Of a DNA stretch of 64,000 bases, positions 46,925 to 58,539 are shown one piece after another. The position numbers and the translations under genes were made by a program. Numbering within the stretch: position 1 is the first letter of the stretch; each line of letters opens with the position of its first letter. This stretch comes from Selaginella moellendorffii. Its lineage: Eukaryota > Streptophyta > Lycopodiopsida > Selaginellales > Selaginellaceae. The stretch lies in the NCBI RefSeq assembly GCF_000143415.4, contig NW_003314279.1, forward strand, positions 124,001 to 188,000, in the 5' to 3' direction. The notes below the pieces were generated by a model. That model made no database searches, was not told the DNA's origin, and was given only the letters and a program-made list of their open reading frames with translations.

Positions 46925-47290
46925 CGAGCCGCCGTTGATGCTGTAGGTGACGACGCGCTCATGTCGCCATGAAGCGCCAGGCCTGCTCGAGATCCCCCGC
47001 TTTGCACAAGCTATCGATCAGAGCTGGTTGTAAGTCGCCACGTCGGGGGATGGAGCGATCCCAACATGGGCAATGTGAGCTACGCGGATTGGGCGCGATC
47101 AAGCATCGCTTCCACGTCAGGGATTCTTCTCTTCCATCGCTCTTCCTCTCCTCCTCGCCATTCGTCCTCCTTGCGGCGCTCTGCAGCCTGCTTGTCGAAG
47201 TCTTTCCATCGCTGCTTGCGATGGAAATGCGAGCAGTGTGTGAGATTGGATGAATTGGAACAAGGGATTTTTGAAATATCACTTGGATGA
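46925..47290. repeat. Chimeric PPR and phytocyanin fragment (block 3 copy)
   Basis: Same junction as at 27967-28340: PPR-derived DNA to about 47048, then the phytocyanin exon 1/intron fragment. The presence of the identical junction in two blocks shows that the chimera predates the block duplication. Confidence 0.75.
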
Positions 47291-47372
47291 CAGAATCCCC
47301 AGCGTTGGAATTTTTAGGAAGCAACGAGCGTTTGGATTTGGAGCATCGCTCCACTTTGTGGAGGCATCGGCA

Positions 47373-47700
47373 ATGCCGCAAGAGAATTTGCAAAGCTATA
47401 AGAGGTAAGACGTTAGCTTGCTGTCGTTTGCTTCCCCCAGGATCAGACCGATTAGAAGAACGAGATGGGAAGAGGGGATTAGAGGAACGAGAAGAACAGG
47501 GACTGGGCCTGGAGCAACGGGTAGAACACGTTGAAGGCCTGTTGCAACTAGAAGAAGAACAGGTTGAAGGCCTCGAGGGCGATCAAGGGCTGGAAGCAAA
47601 AGGACTGGAAGCTGAGAAAAGCAACGAGAAGAAGAACAGGTTCAAGACCTCGAGGGCAATCAAGGGCTGGAAGCTGATGGAGCAGAGGTTCATGGCATAG
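47373..47700 (+). pseudogene. Coiled-coil repeat ORF, block 3 copy
   Basis: Begins like 28453 (MPQENLQSYKR) but then meets TAA. A GTAAGA donor-like sequence there, and a CCCCCAG acceptor-like sequence about 40 bp on, could form a short intron. The downstream frame keeps LEERDGKRGLEEREEQGLGL and one full 28-aa repeat. It ends early at a TAG where copy 1 continues. Confidence 0.35.
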
Positions 47701-50060
47701 GAGGGTGTGTTGACATTGTCAAAAGATACGAGTGGAGTGTCAATAGATGAAGCAATACACTGGAAGTTAGCAATTGTTGATCTGCTTGGGTCTCCAGGAA
47801 TCACGCAACAATCAGGAATAACTTGTATATAGAGTGTGAAAGACTCATGAATATATACTCGTTTTTTCTCTTCATGGTATTAGGTTTGTGGCTCATTACT
47901 TTTCCTTTCTTTGTTCCTGTTTCTTGCTCTTGATTGTTGATGGAGCGATTGGCTGCTACCATTTGATGGCTCAAGGTGTTTTTGCTATTGGATAGGGTGC
48001 TTATTCTTCAGCCATTGAGTCCACTTGTAATAGCAATATTGCTACTACGATTAATCAGGAGTAAACTGCTCGAGCCATCATCAAATTGAAGCTAGTAGAA
48101 CATCTAGCATTTGCAACAAGAGTCTAGTCTGCTGCAGAATTCTGGGAGCCTCCTTGTGTGCTGAGGCCAAGTAGCTGGTGTTGTCAACTCTTCTCCTGCC
48201 AATAAGGATTGTGGAGGTGTACAAAATAGACTGGACATTATTTCATCTGCCTCATCCATTTCATGAGCATGAGAATCTCTATTCTATTCCATTTCTGTCT
48301 TGCGTCCCTTTGCTTCCCAAAAATGGCCCCTCTTTGCAATATAGACATGGTCAATCCTCTCCAGGATTGCTTTTGCATTCCTCCATAAAGACAAACAGTC
48401 TGAGCATAACATGGTACCTCTACATGGTACGCAGATGATATGAGTTCGCACTCTCGTTGCTGAATTGGAGCCATGATACCCACAGAACCTTCATGTCCAC
48501 CTCGCAATTTACATCGTTCTCACAATGGTCCCAAACTTGCAAATTCATTCAGCTTCTGTGTCCTTAGCATTTCGATGTGGTGCCTTCCTTTTAATCCCAT
48601 TCAATGCTGTGAATGGCCTTCCTTCAGACAGCATTAACCTGTTGTCAAATGCCTTCATCCTTCTCTTCTTCATCATTTTCATCTTCTTCTAGCAAGATAT
48701 CTTCCATTGGAGTCCTTGACACGGTTGGTTGTCACTCACTCACATGCATACGCAGCAATGGCACACTGCTGTAATAATCCACTGTCATCCCTACTTTGGA
48801 ATTGGAATGCTTCCCATCCCCCTGTCCCATGCAAAGGAGCTTCCTCCGAACCATCTGGATGCTGAGGATGATGGATGCCCTTGACCTAACTCACCTGACT
48901 GACTCACTTGGGCTGCAAGAAAGGCATTGACACAGTTGATCACTTATGGCACTGTAACCTCATAGCATTGCTGCTGGTTCGAGAGGAGAGGAGCCAAAGG
49001 GACACAATCGAGGACAACAAAAATAAGTGGATTTGAACTCAAGTTCTTTTGGGATTTGGAGGTGACATCCAAACTCAATTCATGTGGAGGTGACTTCCAC
49101 TTGCAGAGTCATGGAGAATAATGCGAAAAATATTCTCAAGATTCTCTTAAAAAGGAATTTATATAAATATATTCCATGTTTTTGTGAGTTCTTACATTTC
49201 ATCATGTACCTGTATTCACGTGTTCTCAGGGCATTTCATCACCTGCCAATCGCTGATTACAAACATTATACGAATCAAAATCAAGAATTGAAAATTATTT
49301 CATGATAGAATTTTATTTTGAATTTTATTTTTTCCCAAGCCTACAAGCACAAATTTCTTGCCATGTGTAACTTTATTAATGTTTTTGCACTTTTCTTATC
49401 CCCATAATCTTAAAAGTGTGCCAATTTGCTATAAAAGCAATTAAAGCAATCAAAATGTGATTGTCACATGGGGTCTTGCCACGTCCGCATTGCCACATAC
49501 TACTGCTCAGTGCATATGAAACCTGGTTGTGTCTGGTTTGCATTATCCTGTGAGTTGTCAAGAAAGCTCAGATACTTCCCAAGGAGGCTCCCCTTCACCT
49601 CGTCAATCTGCTTAGACACTTCATGCTTGACTTGCTAGTTTTGCAGAAAGTTGTTAAATCCCATCGCTTCTCCTTTTGACTAGGGGGTAAGAACAAATCC
49701 AATCGACCTTGTCCTTCTCACTAGCACATACTGATCAAGAGCAAAAAACTAGTTGGCTTGGGATTTTGATGAAGCACGAGAAACAAGAATGGCGATTTTG
49801 CTTCAGGAATCGATTGGTTAACTTCGCTTCATTTTCAGATTCTGGACGTTTAGGAATGATCCATGGTTTAGAATTCACTGGGATGCCCTAATCTATACAG
49901 AGCTGGCTTGTAGACTTCTTGAAAGCTCTTGTGCTGAAGGGCTCTCCAAGCAAGGTCTTTTAGGATTTGAATCCTAAACCAAACCCTAAATGTGGCAAAT
50001 AATGAAATATATGTGTTATTTGTAAATTAGGCACCACCCACCCCTTTGGAGGTGTACCTC
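47701..50060. repeat. Anonymous duplicated DNA (block 3)
   Basis: Collinear with 28930-30560 and then with part of 31200-31860, with a deletion between about 49440 and 49510 relative to block 1. No gene seen. Confidence 0.6.
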
Positions 50061-50170
50061 CCCCTCGAATTGACAATCATAAATTAATTGTATACGACGC
50101 TGATTCGCAAGAAAAATCAAGTATCTTTACATTGCTCTGGTCTATGGCTCAAATCGATTAGTTTCTTTCT

Positions 50171-50683
50171 TCATCTTCCAGTGCTGGATGGAAACAGAGG
50201 TCTTTCTGGAGTGGGCATGAAGGAGCGGCCGCCACTGCTGCTGCCCTCCTCTGAATAGGCCTCGAGATCCACCCCCGCCCCGCCCAGCTTCGCCGCTCTC
50301 CTTCTCGCCAGCGACGCCTCCTGCCGCTGCGCGACGTACTTGCGCGTCCGGCACACATAGACCGCAAGAACCACTAAGGCAATCGCGAGGAACAGTCCGA
50401 CCACGATCCCAGCGATCGCCTCGTGCGAGAGCGTGATCGTTTCCTTGCTGGATTTGGATTTCTCCAGTAGCCACCGTCGTCCAATCGACCCAATCGCTGG
50501 CTGGATCATCCGCTGGATCGATCCAGGAGCTTCATACCCGTATTGGGTGACCTCATAGGATGAATCTACACCGCTGCTACAACCGCCGCCTGGGATCCAG
50601 ATCGCAAGCAGCAGGAATAGAGAAAGAAGAAGAAGCAAGCCGCTCCTCTGAGTTGGCGCTACCTCTCCGCCAAATAGCACCAT
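50171..50683 (-). CDS. Single-pass membrane protein of unknown function, copy 3
   Basis: 170 aa from the ATG at 50681-50683. It is very close to copy 2, with substitutions such as LLEKSKSS for LLEQSKSS and TPERP for TPQRP. Signal peptide, transmembrane helix and tail are intact. The three genes share strand, length and flanks. The stop codon and frame are kept in all three while neighbouring relics have broken. Confidence 0.75.
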   Translation of the reverse strand: MVLFGGEVAPTQRSGLLLLLSLFLLLAIWIPGGGCSSGVDSSYEVTQYGYEAPGSIQRMIQPAIGSIGRRWLLEKSKSSKETITLSHEAIAGIVVGLFLAIALVVLAVYVCRTRKYVAQRQEASLARRRAAKLGGAGVDLEAYSEEGSSSGGRSFMPTPERPLFPSSTGR

Positions 50684-50929
50684 TTTCGTGATCCTGCGTG
50701 TATAGGGATGTGTTCCTTGCCTATTTCTCGAGCTCTCAAGTAGAATGGAAGTTTGGGCGATTTTATCATTTATATAGGAAAAAGACCCTCTTGACCTACA
50801 ATACATAACGCGACTAGTTCAAAGTCTTCTTGTGAATAGCGCGTCATACGTGGGGCCTTTGACGCTTGTGCTTCGCCTAGACTTTGAAGTTGGCAGAACT
50901 TTTCTTATGTGAATTTCTTCTTCCTAAAC

Positions 50930-51525
50930 CCTAAATAATCAAAGTGATTTCATGGCAAGATCGCTTGTGATCTGCAAAGAAAGAAGGAATCTTTATAGAT
51001 CAGTCTGCCTTGCCTCAAAAATCCACATTGCTTGCCGTGAGCTGAGATGCATTTCGTAAATTTTTTTAAGCCCGGGCCCCATTTTCATTATAGGTTGGAG
51101 GGCAAAGCGTGGAGGTGGATGATTACACAGAGGAGCAGGATATAATCTCCAGCATTCTCCACCGTGCCAAGTACAAGGCTCCCAGCTGCCTCAAGGAACT
51201 CACTGTTGTGCTCGAGTATAGCAAGGATGGTGATGACCAGATAGTCACTGCTGTTGGCTCCCTCACAAAGCTCTCCCTCGAAGCTCTCCATGGGACCAAA
51301 TGGGGAGCAGTGTACTCCACCGCGATTCAGGAGGTCCACATCACTGGGAGACCATGTTGGGGGGTGTGGGATCTTGTATGTAGAGACACATCCTCGCGCT
51401 TGGTGACACCTCCGGGCACAAATGACTGTAACACAAATCAATCAGTAAGATTTAACAAAGAAAAAAAACCAAAGAAGAATAGTCAAGATCCACATGAAGA
51501 AATAGTTGTATTGTCTCCAGATTAA
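50930..51525 (+). pseudogene. F-box/LRR-like relic (block 3)
   Basis: Open from 51109 and nearly identical to the block 2 copy, with TAIQEVHITG for TAIQELHITG and a short deletion after PPGTND. Same reservations: no F-box and a GTG first codon. Confidence 0.4.
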
Positions 51526-52200
51526 CAAAGAAAAGAGACTATCCATGGTCATCTTGTGTTCACTGTCAATGCATTGGAGCAAGCCTCAAAACCATAGGCG
51601 AGACTGGGAGAGATTGGCGATGGCATCCACCTCATATAACGCCAACTTACGAAGGTTGTCACATCGCATGTCCACAACGCAAGAGTTACACTGTTCAAAA
51701 CCTCTAGGCTCGGGCACGAAGCTAGCAGCATCTGGAGCAGCGCATGGGGGACGTAAGAGTAGAGCTCACATCTTTTTACACGAATCATCTTGAAAAGAGA
51801 TCTAAGGCAAGAAAGAATCATGGCTGTCCACTCTTGATAGGAAAGATCAACGCAAAACACTCAAATGAAACGCAGACCAGTACAACCCTGTCTTGGATTC
51901 GATCGAAAACCCATCGAGCCTCCATTGCCGCATTTCCCATACATGTTGATCAAGCTACTGGCCACACGAGGATTGGATTGGAGTCATATCCTGTGTGGAT
52001 GTGGATCCTCCTCCCTCTCTCCAAATCCCTGGCGCCGGTGCAGGATTTCATGCTGTGACACTTGCCTTGACTCTTACCATAAACTTTTCTCTCTATTTCA
52101 AAGAGGTAGGAGCGAGAAGAACTCCAGTCTCCTCTCCATGTGGCGGTAGCTCCAGTGGAACCTGTGCAGAAAACTCACAAGGACGAGCATCAACATCGTG
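51490..52200 (-). pseudogene. LRR-like and PPR-like gene fragments (block 3)
   Basis: Copy of 45480-46240. The minus strand keeps HALLQMLLASCPSLEVLNSV and the PPR-like ARDLERGRRIHIHTGYDSN. A 7-bp difference near 52057 changes one frame. Not expected to be functional. Confidence 0.4.
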
Positions 52201-52299
52201 ACTCGCAAAACCACAAGAGGTACCAATTCATCTTTCGTGAAAGTTAGTAGTCATGCAGTTGATTTTCAATAAGAACTTGACAAAGATCAGGCATTGCTA

Positions 52300-52916
52300 C
52301 TTCTCACGCGTGAAAAATGCGACCAGGAAAAAAGAAGAGCAAGTCGAACAGCACCCGGTAGCATTCGTAGCTTGGCTTCAGTGCCAGGAGTTCCCAGTCG
52401 GCCACAACTTGGCTGCAGTGAATCACGATGTCTTCCACTTGATGAACTCCAAGTAAATCCTTGAGAACCATCACGGTGGGCGGTGTGGGATCTTGCACGT
52501 GAAGATGAACAGCCACATCCTTACGCTTGGTGACACCTCCAAGCTCCCTCAGTTAACAGCGAACACAAGATGACCATGGACAGTCTCTTCTCTTTGTTTG
52601 GCTTTGGAGACAATACATACTGACTGCAGGTTCGATCTGTGTTGCAGTCAGTTGTGCCTGGAGGTGTCACCAAGTGCAAGGATATGACTGTTCATCTTCA
52701 CGTGCATGATTCCACACCACCCAACGTGATGGTTCTCAAGGATTTACTTGGACTTCATCAAGTAAAAGAGGTTGTGATTCACTGCAGCGAAGTTGTGGCG
52801 AACTGGTCACTAAAGCCACGCTACGAATGCTTCCGGGTGCTGTTAGACTTGCTCTTTTTCCTTCCTGGTCGCATTTCTTTCGCGCGTGAGAAACTGCATC
52901 ACTGGCTCTATTAGTT
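52300..52916. repeat. Facing inverted copies of one gene fragment (block 3), about 230-bp arms
   Basis: Minus-strand copy at about 52310-52540 and plus-strand copy at about 52650-52890, separated by about 110 bp. Both encode LKDLLGxHQVxxxVIHCS and DLLFFxPGRI. The arms are closely similar by eye and could form a long imperfect hairpin if transcribed through. Confidence 0.75.
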
Positions 52917-53048
52917 CGCAATGCCTGAGCCTACACGAATCGGGCAACGTATCACCTCTTGTAGTTTCTAAATCAAACAAAACGTTTGCGAAGTACTTCC
53001 TAGACTGTAATAGCTTCTTTTGTGATTTGTTTGTAAGGAAGGGTATTC

Positions 53049-55571
53049 TTATACACAAACTTCACCGGATACTTCGTCTGTACAAGTTTTTCCTGCCAAA
53101 GAACCTTTTTCCACCCTTGCAGCGCACAGAGATAGAGCAGCCGCGGCTGGAGAAGAAGCCTCAAATTCTTTGATCATGGCCTTGACGTCGTCTAGCTTTC
53201 CCGACCGGCAAACCCAGTCGAGGATGGAGCTGCAAGTGGTGGCGTCCGGCAGCATCCCCTTGCCCAGCACCACTCGCAGCAGCTCCATCGTCCCGGCCAA
53301 GTTCCCAGATCTGTGGAGACCACTGAAGCAAGCCGCGAAGGTGAACGAGTCCGGCTGGTGACCCTTGCCGACCATCTCCTCAAGAACAGTGATCGCCTGC
53401 TCGGTCTGGCCCGACTTCCACAGCCCGTCCACGAGGATGTTGTAAGTCACGGTGTCGGGATCCCAGCCAAAGCTCTTAAGCTCGCTCACGAGCTGGAGAG
53501 CGTCGTCGGTTCTCGAGGCCCGGCAGAGCGCGTAGACGAGCGAGCCGTAAGTGATGGAGTCGGGCACGCAGCCGGAGCTCACCATCTCCTCCAGGAACTG
53601 GCAGGCCTCCTCGATCCGGCCCGACTTGCACAGGCCGTGGACAAGCGCGTTGTAAGTCACCACGTTTGGAGGAACTCCCAGATTCCCCATGAGATCGAGG
53701 ATGTCCCGCGCGGCCTCCACCTGTCCCGCCTTGCACAGCCCGTCGATGAGCGCCCCGAAAGTCATCACGTCCGGCTGCAAGTTCTTGGCCACCATCTCCT
53801 CGAAGAGCGCGGATGCCTGCTCGAAGTTGCCGGCCTTGCAAGCCCCCGCGATAAGAATGTTGAAGGTGACTTTGTCAGGCACGAGCTCCAGCTCCAGCAT
53901 CCGGTTGTAGACCTGGAGCGCTCTCGACACGTCCCCGAGCTTGGAAAGTCCGTTGATACAGCAGTTGAAAGCGTACGTGTCCGGGTCGGGCATGGCGTCG
54001 AGCAGCGCCTCGGCCTGACCCGCCCGCCCCGTCCGGAAGAGACCATCGATCAAGGTGCAGTACGTGATCTTGTCCGGGACCAGGCCGTGCTTGAGCGCCA
54101 TGTCGTCGAACATCTGGAAGGCCTCGCCCGATCGGTCCGACTTGCAGAGTCCATCGATGATCGAGTTGAAAGTCACCACGTTTGGCGTGCATCCCCGCGA
54201 CGCCATGCCGTGGAGGAGCTCCAGAGCCTCGTCGACGCGGGAGGCCTTGCAAAAGGCGTCCACCAGGACGCTGTAGGTGATCACGTCCGGGGTGACGCCC
54301 TTGTCCACCATACTCTCGATCATGGCGTGGGCTCTCTCCATCTTGTCCGCCTTGCACAGCCCGTTCACGAGCGCGTTGTAGGTGATAACGTTCGGAACGT
54401 AGCCACCCGCGATCATGTCGTCGAAGACGCTGCAAGCCTCGTCGATCTGGCCACACTTGCACAGCCCGTCGATCAGCGTGCTGAAAGTCACGGTGTCTGG
54501 AGAGACTCTCAAGCTCCCATCTCGCAAGCTCCTCATCAGCTCGCACGCCTCGGCCGTCATGGACTGCTTGCAAAGGCCGTCGAGGAACGAGTTGTAAGTG
54601 ATGATGTTTGGAAGAACGTCGCAGCTCTTCCGCGTCATCTCCTGGATGAGCTCTCGCGCCTCGTCGATCCGGCCGACCTTGCACAGCCCGTTGATGAGCA
54701 CGCTGTAGGTGACGACGTTTGGGACGCAACTTCGAGAGCTCATGTCGCCATGGAGCCGCCGTGCCTCCTCCAGATCCCCGGCTTTGCACAAGCTATCGAT
54801 CAGCGTGTTGTAAGTCACCACGTCGGGGTGGTGGCCTCTCTCCACGAGCTCCTCGAAGAGCTCCATCCCTGCGCCAAGCTCGTTGCTCTTGCACAGCCCA
54901 TTGATGATCGTGTTGTAAGTCACGATGGTGGGAGCTACGCCGTCGCGAGCCATCTCCCCACGGAAGATCTCCAGCGCGCGGGCGGTCTCGCCGGCGCGGC
55001 ACAGCGACTGGAGCACGATGTTGTAGTCCGCAACCGAGCGCGAGGAGCTCCGGATCCGGCGGAAGAAGCCGAGAGTCCTCTCGACGTCGCCGCCGGCCTT
55101 GTAAGTCGCGCGGAGGAGCGTGCTGTAGGTGAAGTGATTGGGGCGGCAGCGTGGCGGGAGGCGCGAGCGGAAGAGATCGATGGCCTTGGCGGGGGAGCCT
55201 GACTTGACGAGGAGATTGAGGTACTTGTTGAAGGAGAAGATGGTGTGCTTGAAACCCGGGAGAGCCGCGGCCCAGTCGTAGAACTGGGTGCCAAGCTCGG
55301 CATTGCCGTCGAGCTGGGCGAGAATGGCGGCCGCGACGGAGGGGTGGAGGCGGCCCTTGCAGCCGCGGAGGGCGGCGACGACGCTCTGGCCTGGCCTCAG
55401 CGATTCCAGCGCCTCGGAGATTGATCGGGGATCCTCGGCGAGTAGCGGCTTGCAATTACCTGCTGCGCTTCCTCCTCCTCCTCGGCGGGGATTTGGCGAT
55501 GGCGAGGGTTGTGGCGCTACGATGCATTGTGAGGCAGCAGCGCCATGGCTGCCGCTCACAACGCCACACAT
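53049..55571 (-). CDS. P-class pentatricopeptide repeat protein, intact copy (block 3)
   Basis: Intronless, 840 aa from the first ATG at 55569-55571 (MCGVVSGSHG). About 18-20 tandem PPR motifs, almost all 35 aa, occupy most of the protein after residue about 130. Examples are [40 protein letters not shown] and VVTYNALVHGLCKSGRIEEA. No E, DYW or SMR domain follows, so it is P-class and resembles the restorer-of-fertility-like group in its uniform repeats. Such proteins bind organellar transcripts and affect their cleavage, stability or translation. The block 1 copy (34957-41877) is broken. The start lies 214 bp from the PSAT stop. Confidence 0.93.
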   Translation of the reverse strand: MCGVVSGSHGAAASQCIVAPQPSPSPNPRRGGGGSAAGNCKPLLAEDPRSISEALESLRPGQSVVAALRGCKGRLHPSVAAAILAQLDGNAELGTQFYDWAAALPGFKHTIFSFNKYLNLLVKSGSPAKAIDLFRSRLPPRCRPNHFTYSTLLRATYKAGGDVERTLGFFRRIRSSSRSVADYNIVLQSLCRAGETARALEIFRGEMARDGVAPTIVTYNTIINGLCKSNELGAGMELFEELVERGHHPDVVTYNTLIDSLCKAGDLEEARRLHGDMSSRSCVPNVVTYSVLINGLCKVGRIDEARELIQEMTRKSCDVLPNIITYNSFLDGLCKQSMTAEACELMRSLRDGSLRVSPDTVTFSTLIDGLCKCGQIDEACSVFDDMIAGGYVPNVITYNALVNGLCKADKMERAHAMIESMVDKGVTPDVITYSVLVDAFCKASRVDEALELLHGMASRGCTPNVVTFNSIIDGLCKSDRSGEAFQMFDDMALKHGLVPDKITYCTLIDGLFRTGRAGQAEALLDAMPDPDTYAFNCCINGLSKLGDVSRALQVYNRMLELELVPDKVTFNILIAGACKAGNFEQASALFEEMVAKNLQPDVMTFGALIDGLCKAGQVEAARDILDLMGNLGVPPNVVTYNALVHGLCKSGRIEEACQFLEEMVSSGCVPDSITYGSLVYALCRASRTDDALQLVSELKSFGWDPDTVTYNILVDGLWKSGQTEQAITVLEEMVGKGHQPDSFTFAACFSGLHRSGNLAGTMELLRVVLGKGMLPDATTCSSILDWVCRSGKLDDVKAMIKEFEASSPAAAALSLCAARVEKGSLAGKTCTDEVSGEVCV

Positions 55572-55784
55572 ATGTGATCCGATTGGATAAAATGCCCTAG
55601 GATCACTGGGATATTCTTTGAGCCGTTGCAAGCATATTCGCGGGTCAACCTAAGTTAAATTCAGACCGTCGGATTCTTAAGCTCTACGAACGGCTGGGAT
55701 TGCTCGAGCTCAAGTTTGAAGATGGGAACCAAAGTTATCAAAGAATCTACAGTTAGCCAACTCTAAGTTCTGCGTATCTCGCCT

Positions 55785-58539
55785 TTACAAGTAATGTAAA
55801 ATGTGTGTGCCAGTTGAAGCTTTCAACCGGCAGCTCTGTCCGAGATGGACGTCGCCAAAGACATACCTGTGACATGAGTTTTTTTCAGGTGTAGCTCGAT
55901 TCAACAACGACGCCTACCTGTATTCGCATCGCTGCATCATAGCACACCGTGCTTTGGAGTAGTCCCAGAAGCAATCCTCGTCTCGCATAGGTTCCCTCTT
56001 GGCTGCTTTTCATCGAAGATGAGCGTCGTGTTTTCTACTCTTTAGTCACACTGAAGTTGTACCTTTGGACACAAAACTTCGGGTTGCCTGAGGATGGGAG
56101 TCGTGCAAGATCTCCAGCCAAAGCTCCCTGAGCAGAACCGGAGATCGAACCAAGTTTCTGTGGTCGACTGCACAACCAAGTTACTCCCGACGAACACAAA
56201 TGTAATCCAAGACAACACTTACTCTTGTCGACTTCCCAGACGGCGGTCTTCTTTCCGGGTATGGACAGCGCATCTTCATAGTACGTGATATACTTCATTC
56301 TGTTGTCTCGGCTCACGTTGACAGGAATGTCGCCTCCAGGGCGATGCTCAACGTTGAAAAGCTCTTGGACGTCTGAGCCATCGTGTGCCGTCTTGAAGAT
56401 AGAAAACCGAAACGCGTTTCAACAGCATGTTGCAACAACAGGACAACAATCTTCACCTGAGGAGCCCGCGTCACGTTTACTTGTTCGCCCAGCCATGTCT
56501 TACACCACGAAAGCGAGTTGTATGGCACCTGAAAGTTCCAAGTTACTTTAAACTTCTAGAGCCAAATAGCATCAGATACCGTTGAATCCCCGGTTACAGC
56601 ACTTGGAGATCCTTGCACTTCTACACCCGACCTGCAGAAGAGAACGAACAGTATTTCCTTAAAACAACAGCAACAGCGAAATTTGTATTACCTCGACACA
56701 AGAGTGCCATCCGTCTCATAAAAGACATCTTTCATCATCCAATTGTCTGGAAATGGCCTCCCAGTCGGTGCAAAATGATACCCAACCTGATGATTGCTTG
56801 ATGTTACTTTCCATAAACATCAGGAATGGCTTGTTATTTACCTCCGTTTTCAGATTGACGCCATAGATACAGTACACGTTCTTGATAGGTGGTCTCTCCC
56901 ATGGGGTGAGTGGATTAAGTACAGGATCATCCAAGTAGTATCTGGAAAAAAAGCACGCATGTTAGTTGCGGAGATAAACTCGAACTCGTCCCACACTTCT
57001 TGAGCAGCTCAAATGCGGATTTTCCATCTGCGTCAATATCCAGGTTCTCTAGGAAAATAGTTCCATCTGCTATTTTCTGAGCAGGATAGGTTCGCTGAAA
57101 AGGAAGAGAACACTCTGGTAAAGTTGGTAACGGGTTCAACTCCAAAGAGACACCTGAGAAAGAAGAGAGGATGAAAAACAGTAAAAAAGAGTTGGAAAGC
57201 TTTACACGTCTTTACCAGCATCCATCGGCACGTCGATCTTAAGAACGTCCATAGGCCAGCTGAAAGCATCGTCCTCATTGCAGGAATCTCGCCCTGTACA
57301 GCAGCATGCTTTCGTCGGGGGAACACAGCTCGGAGAAAATGGTAGCATCCATAATCCCGAGCTGAAAGTTGAAAGCATCGACCTGGCCGTCCCCTGATAC
57401 GATCATGAGAAAAAACAATCAGCAAAACAAAGCTCCAAACCTCGGCAATAGGAAGCCCAAATGTCACTCCAGATAGCCACCCTTTCACTGTTTCTGCAGC
57501 TCCCAGGAATGGCGCACCTGCGATAGAAGAAACCAGCTGAGAAACGCCAACACAAAAGCACAGTTCCATCGCATCGCACCAAGAGCATGATATGCGAATA
57601 TGTGATCATCGATCCACATCAAGTAGTCCTTTGGAGCAATCTCTTGCTTGAGCCACTCCAAAAAATACCGAAACACGTTGTTCCCGAGCGAGTGAGCGAA
57701 GACGAGCGACGGGCCCCCTCGAAGCTTTCGACATGTTTCGAAAGTTAGCCTGGACGAGAAAGTAGTTGTCAGCTCCAAGAACAAGGAACTAGAACAAGAA
57801 CGAGAAGTTTCTCAAACCTTAGCCTGTGAAAGTAGAGGTCTCGTGCCTCAAGAGCAGACCCCGCGAGCCTCCAGTCATACGGTGCCGCGACGATAGACTC
57901 CGCCTCGATTCCAAATTCTACGCACCAAGCAACCCAGTCCTTCCAGACCGAGGAAAGAGGCCCTGAGAGAAAAAAGAAGACCAAACAAGCAAAAGACCAT
58001 ACAGCTCTACGACTCAATCGAGATATAGAAAGAACTCTCCTCCTCTTACCAGTGATATAGCCTGGATCAAGCTCGCTGATCGCGGCGATGCCACTGTCGG
58101 GTCGCGATTTACACTCTGGATGATCCGTCTGGTTCACGGGATCCAGCACCATGCACTTCATCCAGCAGTATGGGACCGACAAGACCTGTGCGAGCACCAT
58201 CAATCATTGCTAGTATATAGAAAGCTCGCGACCAAACTAAGAAGAGTGGGAGCTCACCTTTCTAGTGTCGAGCCACACCGGGTCTAGCGGGTTGAAATTG
58301 AGCGGCGAGAAGGGGCAATCCAGCAGCGACCACGAGCGGAGGCGCGTGGACATGAATCCGGGGATGATGACGCCCGAGAATTTGCGATGGTGCTCATCGG
58401 TGCCCCAGTTCCTGGCGTCCACGCCGGCTCCCAGCGCGATCGGCGATAACCCTAGGCCGAGGAGGAGGAGGAGGAAGAGGAGGAGCGGCGCCATTGCCAG
58501 CGCCCGATTGCTGCCAGTACCGCCGCGGCATCGGATCAT
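55785..58539 (-). CDS. PSAT1: Phospholipid:sterol acyltransferase (LCAT family)
   Basis: Multi-exon gene. It moves an acyl chain from phospholipid to sterol to make steryl esters. The first ATG of the frame is 58539 (MIRCRGG). A second at 58494 gives a neater signal anchor (MAPLLLFLLLLLGLGL). Conserved blocks in order are SGVIIPGFMSTRLRSWSLLD, NFNPLDPVWLDT, DPVNQTDHPECKSRPDSG, ELDPGYITG, the Ser motif VFAHSLGNNVFRYFLEWLK, SGVTFGLPIAE, NPLTPWERPPIKNVYCIYG, TGRPFPDNWMM, ITYYEDALSIPGKKTAVWEV and RSPVLLRELWLEILHDSHP. The last exons give RDEDCFWDYSKARCA and VFGDVHLGQSCRL. All match Arabidopsis PSAT1. The catalytic Ser is visible; Asp in the GDSTVP-type block and the His are inferred. Confidence 0.92.

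Noticed and set aside
53313-55202. 629-codon plus-strand frame opposite the PPR gene
   Set aside because: It is the antisense of the PPR coding sequence. The repeats lack codons that would give stops on the other strand, so the frame stays open; it has no family features.
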